Shown one piece after another: positions 34,134-42,958 of a DNA stretch of 64,000 bases. Source of the DNA: Candidatus Pelearchaeum maunauluense (GTDB taxonomy: Archaea; Thermoproteota; Nitrososphaeria_A; Caldarchaeales; Caldarchaeaceae); NCBI GenBank assembly GCA_030059675.1, contig JANVYQ010000001.1, positions 152,753 to 216,752 of the forward strand, in the 5' to 3' direction. The position numbers and the translations under genes were made by a program. The notes under the pieces were generated by a model. It did not search any database, was not told the origin of the DNA, and worked only from the letters and a program-made list of their open reading frames with translations. Position 1 is the stretch's first letter. Each line of letters opens with the position of its first letter.

Positions 34134-35579
34134 GTGTGCGCGGTGCATCGCGCGGGTAGGCTGGAAAAAGGCATGGACGAAGAAGCTGCACGATACACTT
34201 CATCACTGGAGTTTGACCGTGAGATTCTGGAGGCCGTGATATACATCAACATGGCTCATGTGCGGCTTCTTGAGCGCGTAGGCGTGTTATCAGAGCAGGA
34301 GGCCCGCGAGGCTGTCGCGCTTCTGGGTAAGCTTCTGGAATCACCCCCCATGCTGGATAGGCATGAGTTTGAGGATATTCACATGGTTGTTGAAGACTGG
34401 TTGTCGCGCCGCTCTCCGCGCGTGGGCTCTATGCTCGCTTTGGGCAAGAGTAGGAACGACGCGGTGGTGGCGGCGATTAAGCTACGCCTGAAGCAGAGGG
34501 TAGCGCAACTACACGAGTCAATAGATGAGCTATGTGCTACGCTTCTTAAACAAGCCGAGAGGGAGGCGGAGACCATATTCCCAGTATATACGCATCTACA
34601 ACGCGCGGCTCCAGCCACATTCGGCTTCATACTGCACGGCTACGCTACGCGGCTGTTGAAGCTCTACCCACATCTAAGGCTTGTGTATGAGCTCTGCGAC
34701 GAGTCTCCACTGGGCTCGGCCGCTGTTGCTGGAACCAGCGTACCGCTGGATAGGGAGTATGCCGCCCAGTTGCTGGGGTTTGGCAAGATAAGCGATAACG
34801 CTCTAGAAGCCACCGCTTCCCGCGACTTCATCATAGAGAGCATATCCCTAACGCTCCTCGTAGCGCTGATACTCTCCTCACTGGCCGAGGAGCTGGTGCT
34901 ATACTCGTCTGAGGAGTTCAGCCTCCTGGAGCTTCCCGACGAGCTGTCAGCCACGAGTAGTATTATGCCGCAGAAGAAGAACCCAGTGGTGGCCGAGATA
35001 ACTAGAACCAAGGTGTGGGAGGTATTGGGTCTTCTCTCCACTGCATTAGGGATAGCGGCGCGCCAGCCCAGCGGCTACAGCCTAGACCTCCAGCAGATAA
35101 CCCCCAAGCTATGGAAAGCCCTAGACGAGACGGTCAGCGCACTACGCCTCACCACCAAGATGATTGAGAACCTATCAATCAATACGGCTAGAAGCGCCGA
35201 GGCGTGTAAGCCTCCTACGGGAATAGTGGAAGTAGCAAACCACCTAACACTAAACTATGGGGTACCGTTTAGGAAGGCTCATAACCTAGCGGGCAGGCTG
35301 AGCAGGCTAATCAGCGAGGGAAAGCTAACACCTGAGACATTTCAACAGACTCTCCAAGAGGCTGGCGTGAGCGTTGGCATAACGCTTGAAGATGCGCTAC
35401 AACTCATGGAGCCGCGTAGAGTTATTCATGGATACAAGACACGCGGCTCGGCCAACCCACAGTATGTAAAGACAGCCGTTAAGCAGGCATTCCAAGAGCT
35501 GGAAAGACAACGTGAATGGTTTTTGGAGAGACGTAGAAAGATGGAGAACGCGCTTGCAACGCTTAGAGAGGCGGAATAA
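34134..35579 (+). CDS. argH: Argininosuccinate lyase
   Basis: This enzyme splits argininosuccinate into arginine and fumarate, the last arginine step. Family motifs include RYTSSLEFDREIL, DIHMVVEDWLS, the ALGKSRNDAVV (SRND) substrate loop, YTHLQRAAPATFGF and the signature SSIMPQKKNPVVAE with the catalytic serine loop. About 481 residues. The frame is open back to 34026, but a TATA-like CTATATGTTTA at 34096-34106 points to GTG 34134 or GTG 34143 as the real start. It is followed by the convergent lysK. The other arginine genes argG and argF are not here. Confidence 0.92.
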   Translation: MCAVHRAGRLEKGMDEEAARYTSSLEFDREILEAVIYINMAHVRLLERVGVLSEQEAREAVALLGKLLESPPMLDRHEFEDIHMVVEDWLSRRSPRVGSMLALGKSRNDAVVAAIKLRLKQRVAQLHESIDELCATLLKQAEREAETIFPVYTHLQRAAPATFGFILHGYATRLLKLYPHLRLVYELCDESPLGSAAVAGTSVPLDREYAAQLLGFGKISDNALEATASRDFIIESISLTLLVALILSSLAEELVLYSSEEFSLLELPDELSATSSIMPQKKNPVVAEITRTKVWEVLGLLSTALGIAARQPSGYSLDLQQITPKLWKALDETVSALRLTTKMIENLSINTARSAEACKPPTGIVEVANHLTLNYGVPFRKAHNLAGRLSRLISEGKLTPETFQQTLQEAGVSVGITLEDALQLMEPRRVIHGYKTRGSANPQYVKTAVKQAFQELERQREWFLERRRKMENALATLREAE

Positions 35580-35637
35580 GTAAGACTGTTAGAGAGCTAG
35601 AAGACCATAAACTCAGCAGGATTAAAATTAAGAATTT

Positions 35638-36702
35638 TTACGCTTGTCTAGCAAGCTCCGCTACGGCGTTGGCATAAATCGCGGCGGACCTCTTCAAATC
35701 GTCTATCGTTATCTGCTCCTCGCATGTATGCGCTAGGAGAGAGTCTCCAGGGCCGCATGCCACTATGTCGCTGGTTATGGCGTAGAGGGTGTTCATGTCG
35801 CTTGTTCCTGTCTTCTTCACGATGCGTGGCTTTAGGCCTAGCCTTAGCATGGCGCGTGAGAGAGCTCGCGCGGTCTTCGTTGATATGCTGGTCTCTACGG
35901 GCTCGGTTGTGTCTATGACTGAGACGCTGCACCCAGCCTTCTCAGCCTCCCGCGCTATGTTCTCCAACAACTCCCTGGAGCTGTAGGGCTTTGGGTAGCG
36001 GATGTTTATGGTTGCCTCTGCTTTCTCAGGCATTCTAGTAGCCCAGTCCCCGGCATGGAGCGTTGTGAGAGCTGATGTAACGTCTTCATAGCGCGTGCCG
36101 CCGTACTCGTTCTTGATGTAGCTCCATAGGGTTAGCACTTTTTCTAGAGCCGAATCAGCCATGTAGGGGGCTGAACTATGCCCTCCCCGCGCCCTGGCCT
36201 CAACACGTATCGTTAAGCTACCGCGGTAGGATGTGGCTATTCCTGTAACGCCTGTAGGCTCGCCTATGATTATGTGATCTGCCTTGAAGCCTCGTTCAAC
36301 TAGTCGCTTAGCGCCCAGCCCCGCGCCCTCCTCGTCAGCCAGCCCCGCGACAACCACCCTAACCCCCTCCAGCGCGTTCTTCACATAGCTTGCGCCCACC
36401 AGCATGCATGCTACGGAGCTCTTCGCGTCAACAGCGCCGCGGCCGTATATCTTCCCGCCTGAAATCTTCACGGGAAGCTCTCCAGGAACGGTATCAACAT
36501 GGCTCGCGAGCATTATGGTTTTTTCGCCAGCGCCGTAGGAGGTGAAAAAGCTACCCGTCTCGTCTCTCCAGCTCCGCGGGAAACCCAGCTCCCTACATAA
36601 ACGATACCAAGTATGCTCCAGCCTCCGCTCCTCGCCAGGCGGAGTATAAACCTCAAGCAGCTGGACCAAAACCTTTACGACTACGTTCTCGTCTATCTCC
36701 AA
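35638..36702 (-). CDS. lysK: LysW-lysine/ornithine hydrolase (M20 peptidase family)
   Basis: This 354-residue metallo-hydrolase releases lysine (or ornithine) from the carrier protein LysW at the end of the pathway. The M20 zinc site is in LASHVDTVPGEL (His, Asp), GRGAVDAKSSVA, the catalytic Glu pair in LADEEGAG, and IIGEPTGV; the lid region has GGHSSAPYMAD and the C-terminal ligand is HTCEEQITIDDL. LysK, rather than ArgE/DapE, is inferred from the presence of lysW, lysX, lysJ, lysZ and lysY in the window. The start is ATG 36702. Confidence 0.88.
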   Translation of the reverse strand: MEIDENVVVKVLVQLLEVYTPPGEERRLEHTWYRLCRELGFPRSWRDETGSFFTSYGAGEKTIMLASHVDTVPGELPVKISGGKIYGRGAVDAKSSVACMLVGASYVKNALEGVRVVVAGLADEEGAGLGAKRLVERGFKADHIIIGEPTGVTGIATSYRGSLTIRVEARARGGHSSAPYMADSALEKVLTLWSYIKNEYGGTRYEDVTSALTTLHAGDWATRMPEKAEATINIRYPKPYSSRELLENIAREAEKAGCSVSVIDTTEPVETSISTKTARALSRAMLRLGLKPRIVKKTGTSDMNTLYAITSDIVACGPGDSLLAHTCEEQITIDDLKRSAAIYANAVAELARQA

Positions 36703-36739
36703 AGCTGGTTAGGGCTTCAACGCGCGCTTTAATTTAGCC

Positions 36740-37191
36740 TTATTCGGCGTGAGGTACGACTATCACGGGTATCCGTGCTCCTTCTATAATTCTTCGGGCT
36801 AGGCTTCCGAGGGTTGCTGCCCTGCGTATTCCGTGGAGGCCTGTTAGCCCTATGACGATGTACCTGGGCTTGCGTGCCTCTGCTGCTGCTACAACACGCT
36901 CAGCCACATCCCCACCTCTACTATGGTATCATACTCCACGCCAGACCCAGCTACCCTCTCACCAAACCTCTGCAAAATCTCCTCAACAACCTTGGTGCTG
37001 TAAAGATACTCAGGACTAACCTCTATACGTTCAGTCTTCATGAACTCCAGAAACTCTGTAGGAACCTCAATACGTGGAATAACGTGCACGAGGATTATCT
37101 TAGCGCCTATCTCTTTCGCCAGGGCTACTGCCTCGTCAACCACCTTATACGAGTGGGGCGAGCCGTCTATCGCCATGAGTATAGAAGACAT
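36740..37191 (-). pseudogene. Universal stress protein (UspA fold), frameshifted
   Basis: The frame from ATG 37191 gives a UspA N-terminus (ILMAIDGSPHSYKVVDEAVALA, KIILVHVIP) but ends early at 36889. One base lost in the four-C run at 36910-36913 explains it: the next frame reads GDVAERVVAAAEARKPRYIV, then IGLTGLHGIRRAATLGSLARRII and IPVIVVPHAE, with the ATP-binding G-x2-G-x9-GS type loop of the family, ending TAA at 36740. The rebuilt length of about 150 residues is normal. Whether the gene is broken or the sequence lacks one base cannot be decided here. Confidence 0.75.
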
Positions 37192-37233
37192 GAACGGCCT
37201 CTGTTAATTTCTCCAGAGCCGCGTAGATAAGCT

Positions 37234-37992
37234 TTACACCAGTTCAGTCTTACACTTGACATAGAAGTCAAAGAACCTTATGTATCCTTTACGGTAGTAT
37301 GATAGGCCTATCAGCAGGTCTATCGGCAGCAAGAAGACCTTCCCTATGTTCCTTATACCAGACTCTACTAGTGTGAGGCGTCTATCAGATACCGAGACTA
37401 CGCGCACGCCTGAGATGAACTTGCCGAGGGTCTGGCCCTTATAGCTCTCCAAGAGCGTGAAGGTGATGAAGGCTGCGAAGAAGATATGCGAGTATGCTTG
37501 AATAATCTCCGTCGCGTGTTGCTGGACATCTAGCCAGTGAAGCTGTATGAGGTGGTGTATGTTTGGGTCTAGGAATGCGCCAGTGGCTATGAAGAATACT
37601 AGAACGTCTATCAGGAAAGCCGCGGCTCGTCTCGTTACTATATCCTTATTCAGGGGAGGCGGCGTCGGTAGGATGTCATCAAGCTGCTGCTCCCTGCTGG
37701 CTCTCTTGATAAGCTCATACGCCAGCCTGCCCGTCTTAGAGAGTATGTAGCTCCCGTTCTCCGTCGTCTCTAGGAGCGGCCGCATATTTCTTAGATGGAA
37801 GTTAAAGAGCCCCTCCTCAATCCTAAGCTCGCGGAGAAGCTCAGAATAGGTCATCTCAATACGCTCATGCAGGAGCAGTACTATTGAACGCCTTACTGTA
37901 TGGCTTAATATTCTGAAGATGTCATCATGCTGCTCCATCCGCCTACCATGGCCACGGCTCTTTCCCTCCTCTGGTCTAGCATCCCTGCTCAT
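37234..37992 (-). CDS. Winged-helix/RDD fusion: membrane-bound regulator
   Basis: The first 100 residues form an ArsR-like winged helix (DIFRILSHTVRRSIVLLLHE, then MTYSELLRELRIEEGLFNFHLRNM). From residue about 118 comes an RDD domain with three hydrophobic segments (RRAAAFLIDVLVFFIATGAF, HIFFAAFITFTLLE, VFLLPIDLLIGLSYY) and the hallmark GQTLGKFISGVRVV. The 252-residue chain would put a DNA-binding head on a membrane protein. RDD proteins have been linked to ion transport; the combination suggests a sensor of membrane or ion state. An alternative start is ATG 37938 (MEQHDDIFRI). Confidence 0.7.
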   Translation of the reverse strand: MSRDARPEEGKSRGHGRRMEQHDDIFRILSHTVRRSIVLLLHERIEMTYSELLRELRIEEGLFNFHLRNMRPLLETTENGSYILSKTGRLAYELIKRASREQQLDDILPTPPPLNKDIVTRRAAAFLIDVLVFFIATGAFLDPNIHHLIQLHWLDVQQHATEIIQAYSHIFFAAFITFTLLESYKGQTLGKFISGVRVVSVSDRRLTLVESGIRNIGKVFLLPIDLLIGLSYYRKGYIRFFDFYVKCKTELV

Positions 37993-38099
37993 AAACTCGG
38001 TTCAGACCTACGCCATATGCTCTCCGCCTGTTTATTTAGTCTTTCAAGAAACACCACAAAACGCCGTAAATATGCGGTATAGGGAGATGAAGTAGCCAA

Positions 38100-38115
38100 G
38101 GGAAGTATTCTTCCC
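38100..38115. other. Hairpin between regulator and cupredoxin genes
   Basis: GGGAAG TATT CTTCCC is a perfect six-base-pair stem in the divergent intergenic region 37993-38218. It may be an operator or part of a leader; no more can be said. Confidence 0.3.
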
Positions 38116-38201
38116 CCACCGCGTAGATGCTTGTAAAACACTTTCGCCGCGTGCTTGTTCTCAAATTCCCTAAAACCCTTTTCATATGACCATTACACAC
38201 T

Positions 38202-38216
38202 ATCACCCGGGGTGAT
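38202..38216. promoter_or_regulatory. 15-base palindrome directly before the cupredoxin start
   Basis: ATCACCC G GGGTGAT is a perfect inverted repeat ending two bases before the ATG at 38219. The right arm contains GGTGAT, which can pair with the 16S rRNA 3' end, so the palindrome covers the ribosome-binding site. Binding of a regulator, or folding of the mRNA, would control expression. A TATA-like TTCATATGA is at 38181-38189. Confidence 0.5.
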
Positions 38217-38218
38217 TC

Positions 38219-38704
38219 ATGGAAATGGCGCGTGATGGCGCGATATACATTAACGTAATCTCGCTGATATTGATAGCTGCATTGCTTGGTGTAGTAGTGT
38301 ATTTACAGAATGATGTTCGCGCTTTAAGGAGTGAGATTCAGGAGCTTAGGGAGACAAGTAGCGGATTACCTGCAAAAGAGTTTACGTTAGAGACAACATT
38401 CTCTGATGGGTTTGCATTTTTGGGCAAGGGCGGCGCAATAGATGGTGTGAAGAATCCTACGCTAAAGGTGAAGGTTGGGGATGTTGTGAAGATAACTATA
38501 GTGAATGGCGATGGGGTTGGGCATGATTTCGTCATAGATGAACTTAAAGTCCATGCTGACCACGTGAAGGAGAAGGGCGAGAGCGTTGATGTAATATTCA
38601 AGACCGAACAGCCAGGCGAATACACATACTACTGTAGTGTCCCTGGTCATCGCGAGGCTGGAATGGAAGGAAAGATAATAGTGGTGGAGGAAGACCAGCA
38701 CTAA
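38219..38704 (+). CDS. Membrane-anchored cupredoxin (blue copper protein)
   Basis: This 161-residue protein has one N-terminal membrane helix (ISLILIAALLGVVVYL), a short coiled stretch and a cupredoxin domain. Type 1 copper ligands are visible: His in VGHDFVIDE near residue 102, then Cys, His and Met in TYYCSVPGHREAGM near 139-152. It should carry electrons outside the cell membrane, perhaps between the Rieske/cytochrome b complex and the terminal oxidase. It is flanked by a divergent membrane regulator and the convergent lysJ. Confidence 0.85.
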   Translation: MEMARDGAIYINVISLILIAALLGVVVYLQNDVRALRSEIQELRETSSGLPAKEFTLETTFSDGFAFLGKGGAIDGVKNPTLKVKVGDVVKITIVNGDGVGHDFVIDELKVHADHVKEKGESVDVIFKTEQPGEYTYYCSVPGHREAGMEGKIIVVEEDQH

Positions 38705-38722
38705 ACCTAAATTCCCTATATT

Positions 38723-39898
38723 TTATTTACCCCCTCTTATTGTTTCCCTTAAAATTTCCATACTCTCGTTTATGTCGTTATCTGTGATTAGGTAGGGAGG
38801 TAGGAACCTCAGTACGTTAAGCCCAGCTTTTATCGCTATGAGCCCGTTTGCCTGGAGCTGTTTTATTGTTTGGGCTGGCTGTATGCGCATTTCAAGCCCT
38901 ATCATAAGCCCAGCGGCGCGTAGTCCTCTGAAGATTTTTTGATTTTCTTCCACCAGCTTCTCAAGTTTAGCAGCCATCTTGCCGCCTTTCTGGGCTGCCT
39001 GCCCAGCCACATCCTCCTCTAAGAGCGTCTCAACACCCGCGGTTATCGCCGCTAATGCCAGCGGGTTCCCGCCGTGTGTTGAGCCGTGGTCTCCCTCTCT
39101 CAGGCTTGACGCTATCTCGCCGCTTATCGCAGCCATGCTCGCTGGAAAGCCGCCAGCTATTGATTTCCCCGCCACGAGTATGTCGGGCTTTACGCCAGCG
39201 TGCTCATGCGCCCATATACGGCCTGTCCTGCCAAACCCGCTTTGAATCTCATCCACTATCAAGAGAGCGCCAACTCTTCTACAACGCTCCTCCAACGCGC
39301 GGAGGAACTCAGCAGTAGCGGGGACAACACCCCCCTCACCCTGAACAGGCTCAACAATAACAGCCGCATACTCCTCGTCAAGGCTCTTCTCAACAGCTTC
39401 AACGTTGTTATAGGGTATGAATTTGGTCTCCCATGGGAAGGGGTCGTATCCCTCGCGGTATTTTGGGTTCCATGTAACTGAGAGGGCGCCCATTGTCCTA
39501 CCGTGGAAGGCGTTGATGAACGCGAGGAATTTCTTACGTTTTGTTGTCTTTCGCGCTGTTTTGAGGGCTAGCTCCACCGCCTCCGCTCCGCTGTTCTGGA
39601 AGAAGACCATGTTTAGATGTCTTGGGAGTATTCTGCCCAGCTTCTTCAGGCACTCCTCCATCGTGTAGGTCTCAAAGGCTGGGGTTGCTGTTGTGAATCT
39701 CTGCATCTGCTCGGCTAGCGCCTTGATGATGCGGGGGTTTCTATGGCCTAGGAAGGCCGCCCCATGTCCCGTGTGGAAGTCTAGGTAGCGTCTTCCAGCG
39801 TTATCCCAGACATACTGGCCCTCGGCCCTTACTATACGGAGGCCGCGCGACGGGTGGAATGGGATAACCGAGACGGCCGTGCCTTCATGGCTGCTCAC
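38723..39898 (-). CDS. lysJ: LysW-aminoadipate semialdehyde/ornithine aminotransferase
   Basis: This 391-residue class III PLP aminotransferase converts LysW-bound semialdehyde to LysW-lysine (or ornithine). FQNSGAEAVELALKTAR binds PLP, NAFHGRTMGALS and VEPVQGEGGV are conserved, LIVDEIQSGFGRTG holds the PLP Asp, and DILVAGKSIAGGFPAS contains the Schiff-base lysine. GSTHGGNPLALAA closes the active site. It lies downstream of lysW and lysX, overlapping lysX by four bases, which identifies it as LysJ rather than a general ArgD. Confidence 0.9.
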   Translation of the reverse strand: MSSHEGTAVSVIPFHPSRGLRIVRAEGQYVWDNAGRRYLDFHTGHGAAFLGHRNPRIIKALAEQMQRFTTATPAFETYTMEECLKKLGRILPRHLNMVFFQNSGAEAVELALKTARKTTKRKKFLAFINAFHGRTMGALSVTWNPKYREGYDPFPWETKFIPYNNVEAVEKSLDEEYAAVIVEPVQGEGGVVPATAEFLRALEERCRRVGALLIVDEIQSGFGRTGRIWAHEHAGVKPDILVAGKSIAGGFPASMAAISGEIASSLREGDHGSTHGGNPLALAAITAGVETLLEEDVAGQAAQKGGKMAAKLEKLVEENQKIFRGLRAAGLMIGLEMRIQPAQTIKQLQANGLIAIKAGLNVLRFLPPYLITDNDINESMEILRETIRGGK

Positions 39899-40740
39899 CT
39901 ACGCATCACCCTAACCGTCTCCTCCACAATCTTCCCAGCCAAGTCGTAGCCAGTAGCCCTCACCGTATTCCTAAACTCAACTATAGCGTTTATCTCGCTT
40001 ACTAGAAGCCTGCCGTCTGGGGACTCCATGAGGTCTATCCCTAGAACTCCACCACCAAGCGCCTCGCCTGACTTTATCACAATCTCGCGGAGCTCGTCAG
40101 TTATTGGCGCTGGCTCAGCCTTCCCACCCAGGGCTGTGTTCGTCTTCCAGTTGCCGCTCACACGGTATATCGCAACTGGGACATCCCCCCAGATGTAGTA
40201 AGCCCGTATGTCGCGGCCAGGCTTATCCACGTAGCGTTGGAGGTAGTGTATCTTGATGTATGGGCTTTGCATGTTTTCACGTAGCTCTATTATGTCTTGT
40301 AGTGTTTCCTCGTCTGGTGCGCGGGCTATCATCCTACCCCAGCTTCCGTAGATTGGCTTTACCACGACAGGATAGCCCAGCCTACGCGAGGCGCTTAGCG
40401 CAGGCTCGCGTCTAAATGCCACAGCAGTATCTGGAACATCAACACCAGCGACCGAGAGCCTCGCGGTAGTGAGAAGCTTATCCTCGCAGTCCCTTATCAC
40501 ATTCAAGCTATTCACAACGGGTATTTGATTCCGCTCAAACACGATGGTGGAGCTTATGGCTCTGTAATAGCTTACGCAGCGCTGGAAGATGAAGTCGTAG
40601 TTCATGCTGTCGGGTTTTGTTACCCAGAATTCCTTGCTGGGTACGTGGATGAGCGATACCGTGTGGCCTAGCCTACGCGCCGCCTGGAGCAGCGCTTTCT
40701 CCTCAAAACGCGCTATGTCATAGGCTAGGCCTATGTTCAA
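39895..40740 (-). CDS. lysX: LysW ligase LysX/ArgX (ATP-grasp)
   Basis: This 281-residue RimK-type ATP-grasp enzyme joins alpha-aminoadipate (or glutamate) to the C-terminal Glu of LysW. The ATP site includes VVKPIYGSWGRMIAR, KIHYLQRYVDKPGRDIRAYY, and the metal-binding end LGIDLMESPDGRLLVSEINAIVEFR. It ends the lysW-lysX-lysJ series: lysW ends three bases upstream. Whether it prefers aminoadipate (lysine) or glutamate (arginine), or handles both, cannot be decided from sequence by eye; argH in the window makes dual use plausible. Confidence 0.9.
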   Translation of the reverse strand: MNIGLAYDIARFEEKALLQAARRLGHTVSLIHVPSKEFWVTKPDSMNYDFIFQRCVSYYRAISSTIVFERNQIPVVNSLNVIRDCEDKLLTTARLSVAGVDVPDTAVAFRREPALSASRRLGYPVVVKPIYGSWGRMIARAPDEETLQDIIELRENMQSPYIKIHYLQRYVDKPGRDIRAYYIWGDVPVAIYRVSGNWKTNTALGGKAEPAPITDELREIVIKSGEALGGGVLGIDLMESPDGRLLVSEINAIVEFRNTVRATGYDLAGKIVEETVRVMRR

Positions 40741-40743
40741 CCG

Positions 40744-40941
40744 CTACTCGCCCCAGTCCTCTGCTACTTCCTCGGCCATCTTGAGACTCATAGAGCCGTT
40801 GTCATCCACGATAAGCTCCAGCTGCGCTCCACAGTCTCCATGCTCAAACAGCTCTCCAGCTAGCGCATCTTCAGGCACCGCCATCGTTCCGCCGCAAACT
40901 GGGCATGAAAGCTCTGGCAACACTACATCACCAGTTTTCAC
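40744..40941 (-). CDS. lysW: Amino-group carrier protein LysW
   Basis: This 65-residue acidic carrier protects the amino group of pathway intermediates by an isopeptide link to its C-terminal glutamate. It has the zinc-ribbon pairs CPVCGG near residue 13 and HGDCG near 34, and ends in the invariant EDWGE. GTG 40939-40941 is the start: a strong TATA box at 40961-40970 places transcription start almost at this codon, making a leaderless mRNA. Confidence 0.95.
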   Translation of the reverse strand: MKTGDVVLPELSCPVCGGTMAVPEDALAGELFEHGDCGAQLELIVDDNGSMSLKMAEEVAEDWGE

Positions 40942-40960
40942 TGATTTCGTATTATCGGCA

Positions 40961-40970
40961 CTATATAATG
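40961..40970 (-). promoter_or_regulatory. TATA box of lysW-lysX-lysJ
   Basis: On the minus strand CATTATATAG lies 20-29 bases before the GTG start of lysW, the standard archaeal spacing. It supports a separate promoter for lysW-lysX-lysJ, distinct from that of lysZ. Confidence 0.6.
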
Positions 40971-41026
40971 CTTAATGGTGTTGTTTTTTCACGAAAATCG
41001 TATGATAGATACGTTATTCGTCATGT

Positions 41027-41824
41027 TTAGTCTGGTGTTATTTCCGTCCCAGAGCCGTCCTCCAGCCTGCTGAGTGGGTCTGGCCCCTCTCCTGAACAGA
41101 TGACCGCACGGCCTACTCCCTGCTCAACCGCTTTAGCCGCCATCATCACCTTACGATTCATCCCAGCACCTATCTTCTCAAGAAGAGCGTTGGCTTCGCC
41201 GCATCGTATCTTCTTGACGAGCTGGCCGTCTATGATTACGCCCTCTACATCTGTTAAGAGGGCTAGTGTTTCTGCTTTAAGCGCCGCCGCTACTGCGGAG
41301 GCCGCGGTGTCGCCGTCTATGTTAAGTAGCTCGCCCTCCTCACCCAGCGCTACGGGGGAGATTATGACAACGAGTCCCATTCCCAGGAGTTGGGTTAGAA
41401 GCTCTCCATCAACCCGCGTTATGCTTCCCGTATAGCCTCCGTCTATGATACGCTTACGGCCACGCTCATCCATTATGATAATCCTCTTCTTCCTCTGAGC
41501 GCGTATAATTCCAGCGTCAACGCCGCTTAGGCTAACAGCCCTAACTCCACGCGCGTTGAGGTATGCTGAGATTTCTTTCCCCAGCTTCCCTGACATTACC
41601 ATGTTATACACCTCTATCTCACGCTCATCCGTCAGCCTGCTCCGTATCCCGCTGGGCGAGACTACTATCTTCGGCTCTATTCCCAGAGCCTTCTCAAAGC
41701 GCGATACCACATCACCCCCTCCATGTACGAAGACTACACCATGCCCGCGCTGTGCCGCTATGGAGTTTAGGATGTTGGTCATGTTGTTCTCAAGTACCCT
41801 GCCGCCAGCCTTGACCACAATCAT
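41027..41824 (-). CDS. lysZ: LysW-aminoadipate/glutamate kinase
   Basis: This 265-residue amino-acid kinase phosphorylates the side-chain carboxylate of LysW-bound aminoadipate. MIVVKAGGRVLENN contains the catalytic lysine and glycine turn, VFVHGGGDVVSRF binds the substrate, NIDGDTAASAVAAAL and LLTDVEGVI form the ATP site, and GMNRKVMMAAKAVEQG closes it. It is related to ArgB; the lys cluster context gives LysZ. It lies upstream of lysW on the same strand and diverges from hemC across a 213-base region with A/T-rich boxes on both sides. Confidence 0.9.
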   Translation of the reverse strand: MIVVKAGGRVLENNMTNILNSIAAQRGHGVVFVHGGGDVVSRFEKALGIEPKIVVSPSGIRSRLTDEREIEVYNMVMSGKLGKEISAYLNARGVRAVSLSGVDAGIIRAQRKKRIIIMDERGRKRIIDGGYTGSITRVDGELLTQLLGMGLVVIISPVALGEEGELLNIDGDTAASAVAAALKAETLALLTDVEGVIIDGQLVKKIRCGEANALLEKIGAGMNRKVMMAAKAVEQGVGRAVICSGEGPDPLSRLEDGSGTEITPD

Positions 41825-42037
41825 ACCGCATCAGACTACGTTGGATGAACAACTATAGCTGCAACAAAAACAATAATACGGGGCAGGTGGATTGTTGGGT
41901 TTTCTGGCTCCGAGATTAATTATTTAAAGCTTTCTAACCTCCATTATGGATTCCGCAAAATTAAACCACATAACATACTGTCCTCCTTAATAGATTGGTT
42001 TCTTGCTTACTCATTCAGTAGTTGGGAGCTGGGTTGG

Positions 42038-42958
42038 ATGGTTGAGGTTATTCGTGTGGGGACTAGAAGGAGCCCGCTCGCGCTGGCGCAGACAGAGCGG
42101 GTTATAGAGCTGCTCAAGAGAGCCAGCCCAGACACGCAGTTTGAGGTCGTCAAGATAGTGGCAGCGGGCGATGAGGATGTCAGATGGAAGCACGACGCCA
42201 TGACTGGAAAGGACATGTTCACCCGCGCTATTGAGGAGAGGCTTCTCAGGGCTGAGATAGACCTGGCGGTTCATAGTTTGAAGGATATGCCAGCACGCCT
42301 CCATCCTGAGCTGGTTATAGCTGCCATACCTCTCCGCGGAGACCCGCGCGATGCGCTGGTATCAGCTAATGGCGCGGGTCTTAAACAACTACCACAAGGC
42401 GCGCGGGTAGGCACTAGCAGCCTCCGTAGAAGAGCCCAGCTACTCGCATACAGGCCTGACCTAACCATAGTAGAGCTTCATGGTAACGTGGGGACGCGGC
42501 TTAGGAAGCTTCGTGAGGAGGAGCTGGATGCGATAATCTTGGCGGCGGCAGGTCTTGAGAGGCTCGGCCTAAGCGGGGAGATAACCGAGATACTCCCGAC
42601 AGACGTGATGCTCCCAGCGGCAGGCCAGGGCGCTTTAGCTGTGGAAGCCAGACGTGATGATAGCTATGTAATCAGAATCGCAGGAGCAATAGATGACGTA
42701 TCCACGCGAAGAGCTGTTGAGGCTGAGAGATACTTCACAGCAACGATGGGTGGTGGATGCAACATGCCCGTGGCGGCGTACGCTAGGATTGGTGATGGGA
42801 TGCTCATTCTTGATGGGATGGTGGCCTCTCCTGATGGTTCTAGGCTTATGCGGGACAGCGCTGTTGGTGATTCGGAGAACCCCCGCGCAGTAGCGCAGCA
42901 GCTAGTCCAGAGGCTCACCGCCAAGGGAGCCTTGGAGATAGTAGGTGGTGGAGCATGA
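42038..42958 (+). CDS. hemC: Porphobilinogen deaminase (hydroxymethylbilane synthase)
   Basis: It condenses four porphobilinogens into hydroxymethylbilane. The 306-residue protein opens VIRVGTRRSPLALAQTERV and keeps HSLKDMPARLHPEL, VGTSSLRRRAQL, ELHGNVGTRLRKL and AAAGLERLGL. The cofactor-bearing cysteine is in MGGGCNMPVAAYA near residue 243. First gene of the seven-gene haem operon; a CCTTAATAGA box at 41986-41995 could be its TATA element. The stop overlaps hemD by four bases (ATGA). Confidence 0.95.
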   Translation: MVEVIRVGTRRSPLALAQTERVIELLKRASPDTQFEVVKIVAAGDEDVRWKHDAMTGKDMFTRAIEERLLRAEIDLAVHSLKDMPARLHPELVIAAIPLRGDPRDALVSANGAGLKQLPQGARVGTSSLRRRAQLLAYRPDLTIVELHGNVGTRLRKLREEELDAIILAAAGLERLGLSGEITEILPTDVMLPAAGQGALAVEARRDDSYVIRIAGAIDDVSTRRAVEAERYFTATMGGGCNMPVAAYARIGDGMLILDGMVASPDGSRLMRDSAVGDSENPRAVAQQLVQRLTAKGALEIVGGGA

